From: BOG-908 sp964244695
GTDB taxonomy: Bacteria; Pseudomonadota; Alphaproteobacteria; Acetobacterales; Acetobacteraceae
Length of the DNA: 13,246 bases
Assembly (NCBI GenBank): GCA_964244695.1
Contig: CAXTJZ010000096.1
Coordinates: forward strand, 1-13,246
Reading direction: 5' to 3'
In this document: positions 1-7,998 of the stretch, one piece after another
Layout of the letters: each line of letters opens with the position of its first letter
Numbering within the stretch: position 1 is the first letter of the stretch
Translations under genes and position numbers: made by a program
The notes under the pieces: generated by a model
The model's database searches: none
The model's input: only the letters and a program-made list of their open reading frames with translations
What the model was told of the DNA's origin: nothing

Positions 1-360
1 TTGCCCGGTCGAGTAACAGAGGATGCCCGACGGCCGCCAGAAATACTCTTCCAGGAAATGATCCAGCAGGTTCTTCAGGGCGGGCGGTATGCCGTTGTTG
101 TACTCCGCGGAGACGATCAGGAAGCCGTCCGCCCGGGCATAGAGGTTGCCCAGGTTCGCGAGCACGTGCGGGGCCTCGCCCTCGGGATATTCCTTGTACA
201 TCCGGTCGAGCAAGGGAAGCTGGAGGTCCATGGGATCGACCAGCACAGGTTCATGCCCGCGCGAAGACAGGGCGCGCATGATCATCCGGGCCGCCCGTGC
301 GCCTTGCCTGTCCCGCCTGACCGAGCCCAGCAGCACCGGCACCAGAAGCTTCTCCGGCAT
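1..360 (-). CDS. NAD(P)H-dependent FMN reductase / flavodoxin-fold protein, C-terminus cut by window start
   Basis: Reading the minus strand from ATG at 360 gives 120 uninterrupted residues that run off the window start. Near the N-terminus is LLGSVRRDRQGARAARMI, which resembles the FMN-phosphate loop of the NADPH-dependent FMN reductase family (SsuE, chromate-reductase and ArsH relatives). Near residues 83-101 is SAEYNNGIPPALKNLLDHF, the family's hallmark 'EYN.s.P..LKN..D' stretch that contacts the flavin ring. Family members are usually about 180-200 aa, so roughly one third is missing. A Shine-Dalgarno GAGG (complement of 366-369) lies 5 nt before the ATG, which supports the start. The likely role is a cytosolic flavin-dependent reductase of quinones, metal ions or small electrophiles. 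It is transcribed divergently from the polyketide synthase and shares its upstream region, but no functional link is visible. The overlapping plus-strand reading frame is an artefact. Confidence 0.85.
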   Translation of the reverse strand, partial: MPEKLLVPVLLGSVRRDRQGARAARMIMRALSSRGHEPVLVDPMDLQLPLLDRMYKEYPEGEAPHVLANLGNLYARADGFLIVSAEYNNGIPPALKNLLDHFLEEYFWRPSGILCYSTGQ

Positions 361-384
361 CGTGACCTCTTTTCGAACACCTGT

Positions 385-556
385 GGAAGACAACGTAAGG
401 CAAGCCGTCCTTTTGTGGAGAAAAAGGACCAAAAAACCTTCTACTGCCGCGCATTTGCGCAGCTTGTTGCATCCGGAACCGGCACAGCCGCGTACAGGCA
501 GGGAAGTAAAAGTTTTTGCTTCTTTTCTCCAAAAAAGAAGGCCTTGCTGTCTTCCC
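385..556. repeat. Palindromic intergenic repeat element, copy 1 (complete, two inverted arms)
   Basis: The element starts with GGAAGACA (385-392) and ends with its inverted copy TGTCTTCC (548-555). Each arm carries an A/T-rich hairpin. The left is GTCCTTTT (407-414) pairing with AAAAGGAC (422-429). The right is CTTCTTTT (519-526) pairing with AAAAGAAG (533-540). Inside each hairpin is a second motif of the form CAAAAAACTTTT (left, degenerate, about 430-442; right, inverted, about 508-518). About 60 bp of non-conserved G/C-rich sequence separates the arms. The left end, TAAGGCAAGC (396-405), recurs exactly in copy 2, and AGCAAGGCCTTC is shared by the right end (inverted) and copy 2's left arm. 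It sits between divergent genes, so it is not simply a terminator. Confidence 0.8.
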
Positions 557-580
557 GCAGTCTCGCGCGTTGGGAAGACA
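548..580. promoter_or_regulatory. 9-bp perfect inverted repeat upstream of the PKS gene
   Basis: TGTCTTCCC (548-556) and GGGAAGACA (572-580) are exact reverse complements separated by 15 nt. The left half is also the right terminus of repeat copy 1; the right half is an extra copy outside that element. It could be an operator-like site or a 5'-leader hairpin for the PKS transcript, or a by-product of element insertion. I could not assign a convincing -10/-35 pair nearby. Confidence 0.35.
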
Positions 581-657
581 TGCGCGAGCGAGCATCAGAT
601 ATGGACATGGCGGCAAAACCGCTTCAACAACAGATTTTCCGAAGAGACTCACCGTCG

Positions 658-3600
658 ATGATGCCGGCTACACGCGACTCGCGAGTCGCAATCGTGGGCG
701 CTGCCTGCCGCCTGCCCGGTGCCGCCGATGAGGACGCGTTCTGGCAGCTGCTCGAGACCGGAACCTGCGCGGTAGGTGACGTGCCGGCCGGCCGCTGGTC
801 CTCCGCGCGCTATCTGCACACGAGCCGGTCCGAACCAGGTTTCAGCTACAGCTTTCAGGGCGGCTACATAGCCGACGCGTTAGCCTTCGATCCCCTCGTC
901 TTCGGTATCTCCCCACGCGAGGCCGCCGAGATGGATCCGCAGCAGCGCCTGCTGCTCGAGGCAGTCTGGAGCGCGCTCGAGGATGGCGGCATCGCGCCTG
1001 CCACGCTGACGGGCGAGAACGTCGGAGTCTATGTCGGCGCGTCCGGGCTGGATTACGGCGCGCTGCAGGTGGCCGATCTGGGCGGCATAGACAGCCATTT
1101 CATGACCGGCAACACGCTCTCCGTGCTTGCCAACCGCATTTCCTACATCTTCGACCTGCGCGGCCCCAGCTTCACCGTCGATACCGCGTGCTCCTCCTCG
1201 CTGGTGGCGTTCGCGCAGGCGCAGGCGGCCATCGCGTCCGGCCAGATAGACACCGCGATCGTGGCCGGCGTGAACCTGCTGCTCTCGCCGTTTCCCTTCA
1301 TCGGCTTCTCGCGCGCCGGCATGCTCTCGCCCAGCGGGCTGTGCCACTCATTCGGGGCCGGCGCGGACGGCTACGTGCGCGGCGAGGGCGTGGTGGCGAT
1401 GGTGATCACCAGGCTGCAGACCGCGGTCGCGCAGCGCCAGCGCGTGCGCGCCGTGGCGCTGGCGTCCGCCACCAATTCGGACGGCCGGACCAACGGCATC
1501 GCTTTGCCCGCCATAGAGGGCCAGAGAAGCCTGCTCGAGCGTTTGTACGGCGAGGCAGGCATCGATCCGGACCGGCTGGCCTTCATCGAGGCGCACGGCA
1601 CGGGCACCAGCGTGGGCGACCCTGCGGAGGCCACCGCCATGGGCCTCGCGCTTGGCCAGCGACGCGCGTTGCCGCTGCCGATCGGCTCGGTAAAATCCAA
1701 CATCGGCCATCTAGAACCGGCCTCCGGGCTGGCCGGCCTGCTCAAGGCGATACTGGCACTTGAGCACCGCCGCCTGCCGGCCTCGCTGCATGCGCAAGCC
1801 GCCAACCCGGCCATCGACTTCGCCGCGCTGAACCTGAGCCTGGCCACAACGCCGATTGCCCTGCCAGCCGAGGGCGTGTGGCTCGCCGGCGTCTCCTCCT
1901 TCGGTTTCGGCGGCACGAACGCGCATGTGGTGATACGCCAGCCGGAGCCGGGCGAGACGCCGCAAGCGCGCGTCAACGGTGCGGCGGGTCCCGATGCCGA
2001 GCTCCTGGTGCTCTCGGCGCATTCCCGCCAGGCGCTGGGCCAGACCAGCCGCGCCTATGCCGAGCTGATCGAGGCGGGCCACGGCACGGCCCAGCTTGCG
2101 GCCGCGGTGGCGTGGCAGCGCGACCTTGCCGGCCACCGTATCGCCGTTCCGGTGGATGACGAAGCGGCTGCCTCGCTGCGCCGGTTCGCGGGCGGCGCCG
2201 CCGTGGCGCGCGGCGCCGAGGGTGTCGCCCCTTCGCATCCGCCAAAGGTCTGCTTCGTCTACTCCGGGAACGGCAGCCAATGGATCGGCATGGGCCGCAC
2301 GGCGTTCGCCGCCGATGCCACCTTCCGCGCCCGGTTCCGCGCCGTGGATAAGAGCTTCGCGCGCTTCGCCACCTGGTCGCTGGAGCACGCGCTGCATGAC
2401 CCCGACCACGCGAGCTCGCTGCGTCAGGCAGAGCTGATACAGCCGCTGCTGTTCGCCGTGCAGGCGGCGCTGACCGCGAGCCTGGCGGCCTACGGCCTGG
2501 TGCCGGACATGGTGCTTGGCCACAGCCTGGGCGAGATCGCGGCCGCCGAGGCTGCCGGTGCGCTCAGCCTGGACGATGCGGTGCGCGTGATCTTCCATCG
2601 CAGCGCGCAGCAGGAGGCGGCGCACGGCCTGGGCGGCATGGCGGTGGCCAACATCTCGCGTGACGGCGCGCTGGCGCTGTTCGCCGAACCTGGCCTGGAG
2701 AGCCTCGAGATCGCCGCGGTGAACAGCCCGGGTTCGGTCAGCATTTCCGGCCCCACGGCCGCCATCGAGGCGTTTGCGAAGCTGGCGCGCCGGCGCCGTG
2801 TTGCCGCGCGTGTGCTGGACCTGGCTTATCCATTCCATTGCAGCCTGCTGGACCGGCTGCGCGTGCCTGTCCTGCGCGCCTTCGGCACCATCCCATCGGC
2901 ACCTGGCGACGTGGCGTTCATCTCCACCGTCACCGGGTCTGTCGTGCCTGGCGAAAAGCTGGATGCGGCATATTGGTGGCAGAACGTGCGCGCGCCGGTG
3001 CTGTTCAGCGACGCCGTCGAGCGGGCCGGCCGCATGGGCGCCACCGTGTTCGTCGAGGTTGGTCCGCGCCCTATCCTGCAGGCGAGTATCACCGACACGC
3101 TGCGCCATGCCGGGCTGGACGGCACGGCGATGCCGAGCCTCGCCGAGAAGGATGCCGGCGGCAACCCGCTGCTGCTGGTCGTGTCCCGGGCCCTGGTGCT
3201 CGGCTGCGATGTGGACCGCGCCCGCCTGTTCGGCCAGCGCCCCGCCGGAGGCGTCCGGCTGCCCGGCTATGCGTGGCAGCGCAAGATTTTTCAGACGGCG
3301 CCCACGAGCGAGGCGATGGATCTGTGCGGCGCTGCACCTCGCCACAAGCTGCTCGGCACCAGGCTGCGCGCTGGCACGCCGGAATGGCGAAACCTGATCG
3401 ACGCCACCACGGTCCCTTACCTGGCCGACCACCGCATAGACGGCGAGATCGTCGTCCCTGCCTCAGCCTTTGCCGAAATGGCGCTTGCCGTGGCGCGTGA
3501 GGTGTATCCCGCCGGCCCGATCGGGCTGGAGGATTTCGACCTGCTGGCCTGGCTCACCTTGCCGCCGGACCAGATGCGCGAGCTGTCCGTGCGCCTGCAT

Positions 3601-6600
3601 GGCGAGGCGTCCGTCGTGGAGATCTGGAGCCGCGCGCGTTTCAGCGCAGGCGAGTGGACGCTGCATGCGACGGGCCGCATCGTGCGTGTCGCCTCGCCAG
3701 TCCCCGCCTTGGTCGCGATGCCGCCGATGCCGAAGCTGCTGACCGCAGATGAGGTGTATGGAAGCGCTGCGGCCAGCGGCGTCAGCTACGGCCCGGCATT
3801 CCGCCTGGTGCAGGGCGGCGCACGCAGCAGCACGCATATCGAGGTTGAGCTCGCACCTGTGGCCGAGGCGGACGAAGCCGAAATCCGCAACATCCTGCAC
3901 CCTATTGCGCTGGACGCCGCCTTCCACGCGATGTTCGACGACATCAAGCGCAGGGCGGACGAGCGCCACGCCTATCTGCCCGTCCGTTTCGCCAGGCTGC
4001 GCGTGCAGGTCGACCACGCATCCCCTGTGCGTGCGCAGGTGGTGATCAACCGCGAGACCGACCGCTCGCTCAGCATCGACGTGACATTGCTCGACGCGGA
4101 CGGGCGCACGGTCGCCGTGCTGGCTGGCGGGCTGTTCCGCGCGGTCGTGCTGGAGCGGTTTGCGCACGACCGGGTGTTCTTCCGCCAGCAGACGATACGC
4201 CTGTCGCGTGCCGGTGCGCAGACGCAAATGCGCGCTTGCGCGATGGTGGCGCTTGAGCGTCTGGGCACCCAAGCCACGCCGGAGTCGTGGCTCTATCTTG
4301 GGGCATTCGCCCGCGCCCTCGCCTTCCAGAGCTTGCGCGCATTGTCCGCCGACGGGCGCACCCTGCCCAAATCCGGCCTGGCTGCACTGCCCTTGGCCTT
4401 GCTTGCCGATCTGGGTCGTGCCGGTCTTGCGACACAGGACACCGCCTGCTGGCGTCTGGCCGAGGACAGCGGATTGCCGGAGCCGGGCGACATCCTGCAG
4501 ACTTTCGCCGCGGAGCATCCCGGCGCCGGCGCGGAGATCCTGCTTGCAGCCCAGGCGCTGGCCGGCCTGCCAGGCGTGCTTCGTACAGGCGCTGCCCTTC
4601 CCCTCAGCGCCGCGCTGATCGAGCGCTTCGAGAGCGACACCATCCTGCTGGCGCCTGTCCTCGCCGTGGCGCGGACGATATGTATCGCCCTGCAGGGCCG
4701 CATCGCGCCCGAACCGCTGCGCGTGCTGGTCGCCGAGCCGTTCTGCCTGGGCGTGCTGCAAAGCCTGGCTGAGCTCGTACAGGATAAGCAGGTGACGATC
4801 TCTGTGATCGCCACGGATCCTAAGCGGCTCAACCTGGTCCAGGCCCGGCACGGCGAAGCAGACGGCGTCGCGTTCCTGCACGAAGAGGCCGACGCCGTGC
4901 CAGCGTTCGACGTGGCGTTCTGTCTGGCGCTCGCACCTTTGTCCGGGGAGAGCACGCTGGGTCACGCCATCGCGGAACGTATGGCCCCTGGCGGGCTGCT
5001 CTGCGTGTTGCAGCCGCCCGCCAGCCCGGCGTTCGATTGCCTACTCGGCACGCAGGAGGCTTGGTTCGCCTACGCCCCCCTCGGCCGCATCGGCGCCGCG
5101 CGCGACGGCAGGCGATGGGCGGTGACGGCAGGGTTCGCGGACATCGCCGTGCATGCGCTCGGCGACGGCGCCGGCAGCCTGGTAATCGGACATGCCGGTC
5201 CTGTATCGGCGGACGGCATCGCGGTGACGCCTGCCCGCGCCATGCCTATGCTGCTGATGCAGGATTGGCCTGACCTGGCCGACGCGCTCGTGCTGCGCGG
5301 CCATACGGTGCAGCTCGCCACGTGCGGCGAGATGCCGCACGCCTGGACTGCCGCAGCCGGGGCCGACGCCGCCCGCGCCGGGCTGGTGTTCCTGGCCCGG
5401 GCGGAAGGACAAGGCGGGTTGGCCCGGTGCCTGGCCGAACTTGCCTTGGTCCTGGAGACGGTGCGGGCGACGGGATGCCGGCTGTGGGTTGTGGTTCGTG
5501 GCCTGCGCGCGGGCGAGGCTGCCTTGGTCGATCCCGTGGCGGAGGCGGTCTGGAGCTTCGCCCGCGTCGCGACGAATGAGTATGCCGGCCTCGACCTGCG
5601 CCTGGTTGATCTTGCCCTGGATCTGGATGCGGCGGCGGCGGCTAATGGATTGGCGGACCTGATTGCCGCGCCTGGCGACGAGACGGAAGTGCTGGTGGAT
5701 GCCTGCGGCGTCTCGGCCGTGCGTCTGCAGGCAGCCCCGCCAGCCGCCGCCCGCGTGGATGCCGTGCGTCTGCAGGCCGGTCCGCAAGGCGCGCTGGCCG
5801 GCCTCGATTGGATCGAGAAGCCGCGCCGTGCGCCGGACGCTGGCGAGATCGAGATACGCATCGCCGCCGCCGGACTGAATTTTCGCGACGTGATGCTGGC
5901 GAGCGGATTGCTGGACGACGACGTGCTCGACGACGGCATGGCGGGCGCTGTGCTCGGCTTCGAATGCGCGGGCGAGGTGTTGCGCGTGGGCGCCGGCATC
6001 GGCCACCTGCAACCGGGCGACACGGTGATGGGCTTCGGCCGCGAGAGCTTCGCCAGCCACGCGACCGCGGATGCGCGCGTTTTCGTGCGCGTGCCCGACG
6101 GCGTGGAAGCGGAGGCCGCCGCCACCATACCCGTGGCTTTCCTGACCGCCTGGTACGCGCTTGTACACATGGCGCAGATACAGCCGGGCGAGTGGGTGCT
6201 GATACATGGCGCGGCGGGCGGCGTGGGGCTGGCCGCGCTGCAGATCGCCCGCCTGCGCGGTGCAAGGGTGGCGGCTACCGTGGGCTCGCCGGAGAAGCGC
6301 GCGCTGGTGGCGGCGTTCGGCGCGGAGCGTATCTACAACTCGCGCAGCATTGCCTTCGGCGACGAGATACGCGCCGATATCGGCGGCGTGGACGTGGTGC
6401 TGAACTCGCTGGCCGGCGAGGCCATGCAGGCCGGGCTGAAATGCCTCAAGCCGTTCGGCCGCTTCATCGAGCTCGGCAAGCGCGACTACGTGCTGAACAC
6501 CGCGGTGGGCCTGCGCCCGTTCCGCCGCAACCTCAGCTATTTCGGCGTCGACCTGGACCAGCTCCTGGCGGCGAACCTCGGCCTGGTCGAGCGCATGCTG

Positions 6601-7998
6601 GCCGAACTCGCCGGGCACTTCGCCGCCGGCGCGCTGTCGCCGCTGCCGTATCAGGCGTTCGACTGGTTCGAGACGGGCCGTGCCTTCCGGCTGATGCAGT
6701 CGGGCGGCCATGTGGGCAAGATCCTGATCCGCCCGGCAGCCGACCCGGTTGCCACTGTCGTGCCGCCAAGCGTGTTCCGCCCTGGGCCGGGGGTGCACCT
6801 GGTGGTGGGCGGCGCGGGCGGCTTCGGCTTCGAGGCGGCAAGCTGGCTCGCCGGGCTCGGTGCCGCCACGATCGTCGTGGCCTCGCGCCGCGGTGCGTTG
6901 GAGCTGCATCTGCAAGCGCGTGCGGCCGCGTTGCGCGAAGGTGGCACTACTTTGATCGCCGAGGCGCTGGACGTGACCGACGCGGATGCGGTGACGGCAC
7001 TGATCGAGCGCCTGACGCGCAGCCATGGCCGCCTGGCCGGCGTGCTGCACGCCGCCGTGGTGCTGGATGATTCGCTGATCGCCAATCTCGATCCGGACCG
7101 CCTGGCGGCCGTGCTCGCCCCCAAGGTGGCCGGCGCGGAAAACCTCGACCTTGCCACCCGCGGCGCGGCGCTGGACTATTTCGTCGCGTTCTCGTCGGTC
7201 GCCGCCATGGTCGGCAACCCCGGGCAGGGCGCCTACGTGGCCGCGAACGGCTACCTGCAAGGCCTGATGGCGCGGCGCCGTGCCGCCGGCCTGCCCGGCC
7301 TGGCGGTGGGCTGGGGTGCGATCTCGGACGCCGGCCTGCTCGCCCGCGACCCGGAGAATGCGGCCAGGTTGGCGCGCCTTGCCGGTATCGAGGCCATGAC
7401 CAGCAAAGCCGCGCTGGACCACCTGGGAACCCTGCTCGGCCAGCAGGACGGCCCGGCCATGACGTATTGCGCGCTGTTCCGCGGCGGCGACGCGCAGCAC
7501 CGCTTCAAGCTGCTGCGAACCCCCGCCTTTGCCGGGCTGTTTGCCGGCGCCGGAGCCATCGTGCAGGCGGAGACGGACCTGGCCACGCGCATCGCCGGCA
7601 AGAGTGACGGCGACGCCCGCGCGCTTGTGGCGTCCCTGGTAGCCGCCGATGTCGGCCGCATCTTCCGTCTGCCGCCGGACGAGATCGAGATGACCCGGCC
7701 ACTCGACGAGCTGGGATTGGATTCCATGATGAGCCTTGATCTGCGCATGAGCATAGAGAAACGCTTCGGTATCGAGCTGCCCGTGATGGCGATCAGCGCC
7801 GGCGTCAGCATCAACGAACTTGCCGCCCGGCTGATCGCCAGCCTGCGCACCGGCGAGCGGCCGCCCGAAGAGACCAGTCAGGATGCCAATCGTCAGATCA
7901 TGCAGCGCCACGGCATAGACGACGCCACGCTCGCAGCCGGCATGGACGCCGTCGATGCAGCGCAAAGGCGCAATGCGGCGACCGTGGTGCCGGCGTGA
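658..7998 (+). CDS. Single-module fully reducing type I polyketide synthase (KS-AT-DH-psiMT-ER-KR-ACP)
   Basis: A cytosolic megasynthase of about 2446 aa (numbering from 658). KS, residues 7-430: Cys178 in DTACSSS, His313 in EAHGTGT, His351 in NIGHLEP, with family-typical spacing. AT, 530-835: Ser623 in GHSLGE, His727 in YPFH. DH, 895-1165: His925 in DHRIDGEIVVP, Asp1086 in ALDAAFH. A dead methyltransferase fold, 1170-1525. The structural half of KR, 1525-1705. ER, 1710-2025, with NADPH loop HGAAGGVG near 1851. Catalytic KR, 2040-2278: GGAGGFG, Ser2180, Tyr2193, and an LDD motif that marks B-type KRs. ACP, 2322-2396: Ser2356 in LGLDSM. A 50-residue tail follows. There is no thioesterase, so the chain must leave by another enzyme; the coupled oxoamine synthase is the candidate. 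One complete module suggests iterative action (inference). The start is uncertain: ATG at 601, 607 and 661 are in frame. I chose 658 because codon usage before it is unlike the gene and GAAGAG lies 11 nt upstream. The frame stays open back to base 1, but that part is repeat and antisense reductase. Confidence 0.93.
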   Translation: MMPATRDSRVAIVGAACRLPGAADEDAFWQLLETGTCAVGDVPAGRWSSARYLHTSRSEPGFSYSFQGGYIADALAFDPLVFGISPREAAEMDPQQRLLLEAVWSALEDGGIAPATLTGENVGVYVGASGLDYGALQVADLGGIDSHFMTGNTLSVLANRISYIFDLRGPSFTVDTACSSSLVAFAQAQAAIASGQIDTAIVAGVNLLLSPFPFIGFSRAGMLSPSGLCHSFGAGADGYVRGEGVVAMVITRLQTAVAQRQRVRAVALASATNSDGRTNGIALPAIEGQRSLLERLYGEAGIDPDRLAFIEAHGTGTSVGDPAEATAMGLALGQRRALPLPIGSVKSNIGHLEPASGLAGLLKAILALEHRRLPASLHAQAANPAIDFAALNLSLATTPIALPAEGVWLAGVSSFGFGGTNAHVVIRQPEPGETPQARVNGAAGPDAELLVLSAHSRQALGQTSRAYAELIEAGHGTAQLAAAVAWQRDLAGHRIAVPVDDEAAASLRRFAGGAAVARGAEGVAPSHPPKVCFVYSGNGSQWIGMGRTAFAADATFRARFRAVDKSFARFATWSLEHALHDPDHASSLRQAELIQPLLFAVQAALTASLAAYGLVPDMVLGHSLGEIAAAEAAGALSLDDAVRVIFHRSAQQEAAHGLGGMAVANISRDGALALFAEPGLESLEIAAVNSPGSVSISGPTAAIEAFAKLARRRRVAARVLDLAYPFHCSLLDRLRVPVLRAFGTIPSAPGDVAFISTVTGSVVPGEKLDAAYWWQNVRAPVLFSDAVERAGRMGATVFVEVGPRPILQASITDTLRHAGLDGTAMPSLAEKDAGGNPLLLVVSRALVLGCDVDRARLFGQRPAGGVRLPGYAWQRKIFQTAPTSEAMDLCGAAPRHKLLGTRLRAGTPEWRNLIDATTVPYLADHRIDGEIVVPASAFAEMALAVAREVYPAGPIGLEDFDLLAWLTLPPDQMRELSVRLHGEASVVEIWSRARFSAGEWTLHATGRIVRVASPVPALVAMPPMPKLLTADEVYGSAAASGVSYGPAFRLVQGGARSSTHIEVELAPVAEADEAEIRNILHPIALDAAFHAMFDDIKRRADERHAYLPVRFARLRVQVDHASPVRAQVVINRETDRSLSIDVTLLDADGRTVAVLAGGLFRAVVLERFAHDRVFFRQQTIRLSRAGAQTQMRACAMVALERLGTQATPESWLYLGAFARALAFQSLRALSADGRTLPKSGLAALPLALLADLGRAGLATQDTACWRLAEDSGLPEPGDILQTFAAEHPGAGAEILLAAQALAGLPGVLRTGAALPLSAALIERFESDTILLAPVLAVARTICIALQGRIAPEPLRVLVAEPFCLGVLQSLAELVQDKQVTISVIATDPKRLNLVQARHGEADGVAFLHEEADAVPAFDVAFCLALAPLSGESTLGHAIAERMAPGGLLCVLQPPASPAFDCLLGTQEAWFAYAPLGRIGAARDGRRWAVTAGFADIAVHALGDGAGSLVIGHAGPVSADGIAVTPARAMPMLLMQDWPDLADALVLRGHTVQLATCGEMPHAWTAAAGADAARAGLVFLARAEGQGGLARCLAELALVLETVRATGCRLWVVVRGLRAGEAALVDPVAEAVWSFARVATNEYAGLDLRLVDLALDLDAAAAANGLADLIAAPGDETEVLVDACGVSAVRLQAAPPAAARVDAVRLQAGPQGALAGLDWIEKPRRAPDAGEIEIRIAAAGLNFRDVMLASGLLDDDVLDDGMAGAVLGFECAGEVLRVGAGIGHLQPGDTVMGFGRESFASHATADARVFVRVPDGVEAEAAATIPVAFLTAWYALVHMAQIQPGEWVLIHGAAGGVGLAALQIARLRGARVAATVGSPEKRALVAAFGAERIYNSRSIAFGDEIRADIGGVDVVLNSLAGEAMQAGLKCLKPFGRFIELGKRDYVLNTAVGLRPFRRNLSYFGVDLDQLLAANLGLVERMLAELAGHFAAGALSPLPYQAFDWFETGRAFRLMQSGGHVGKILIRPAADPVATVVPPSVFRPGPGVHLVVGGAGGFGFEAASWLAGLGAATIVVASRRGALELHLQARAAALREGGTTLIAEALDVTDADAVTALIERLTRSHGRLAGVLHAAVVLDDSLIANLDPDRLAAVLAPKVAGAENLDLATRGAALDYFVAFSSVAAMVGNPGQGAYVAANGYLQGLMARRRAAGLPGLAVGWGAISDAGLLARDPENAARLARLAGIEAMTSKAALDHLGTLLGQQDGPAMTYCALFRGGDAQHRFKLLRTPAFAGLFAGAGAIVQAETDLATRIAGKSDGDARALVASLVAADVGRIFRLPPDEIEMTRPLDELGLDSMMSLDLRMSIEKRFGIELPVMAISAGVSINELAARLIASLRTGERPPEETSQDANRQIMQRHGIDDATLAAGMDAVDAAQRRNAATVVPA
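4165..5230 (+). other. Degenerate C-methyltransferase (pseudo-MT) domain inside the PKS
   Basis: Between the DH and the structural KR lie about 355 residues laid out like a PKS C-methyltransferase domain but without its cofactor site. Recognisable elements are a beta-strand LRVLVAEPFCLGVLQSL where motif I should be, FDVAFCLALAPL where 'FD.v.a.nvLH' should be, then AERMAPGGLLCVLQ, which matches the 'LL.PGG.L.l.E' motif, and LLGTQEAWF, which matches the 'l.G...gWW' motif, ending in AVTAGF. The glycine-rich E.G.G.G loop that binds S-adenosylmethionine is absent, so no methyl transfer is expected. The same remnant is known in animal fatty acid synthase and some reducing PKSs. Confidence 0.7.
5716..5777 (+). 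repeat. 17-bp in-frame direct repeat within the PKS
   Basis: GCCGTGCGTCTGCAGGC occurs at 5716-5732 and again at 5761-5777, 45 bp (15 codons) apart and in the same frame, so AVRLQA is encoded twice. It lies at the join between the structural KR subdomain and the ER, a tolerant linker. It may be an old tandem duplication. Confidence 0.6.

Noticed and set aside
1..657. Plus-strand open frame continuous with the PKS back to base 1 (about 219 extra residues)
   Set aside because: This stretch is antisense to a clear FMN reductase fragment and then passes through a repeat element; its codon usage and translation do not resemble the PKS or any domain.
1711..4965. Long minus-strand frames opposite the KS, AT and DH regions
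   Set aside because: Same signature of antisense shadows; the plus strand carries intact catalytic motifs throughout.
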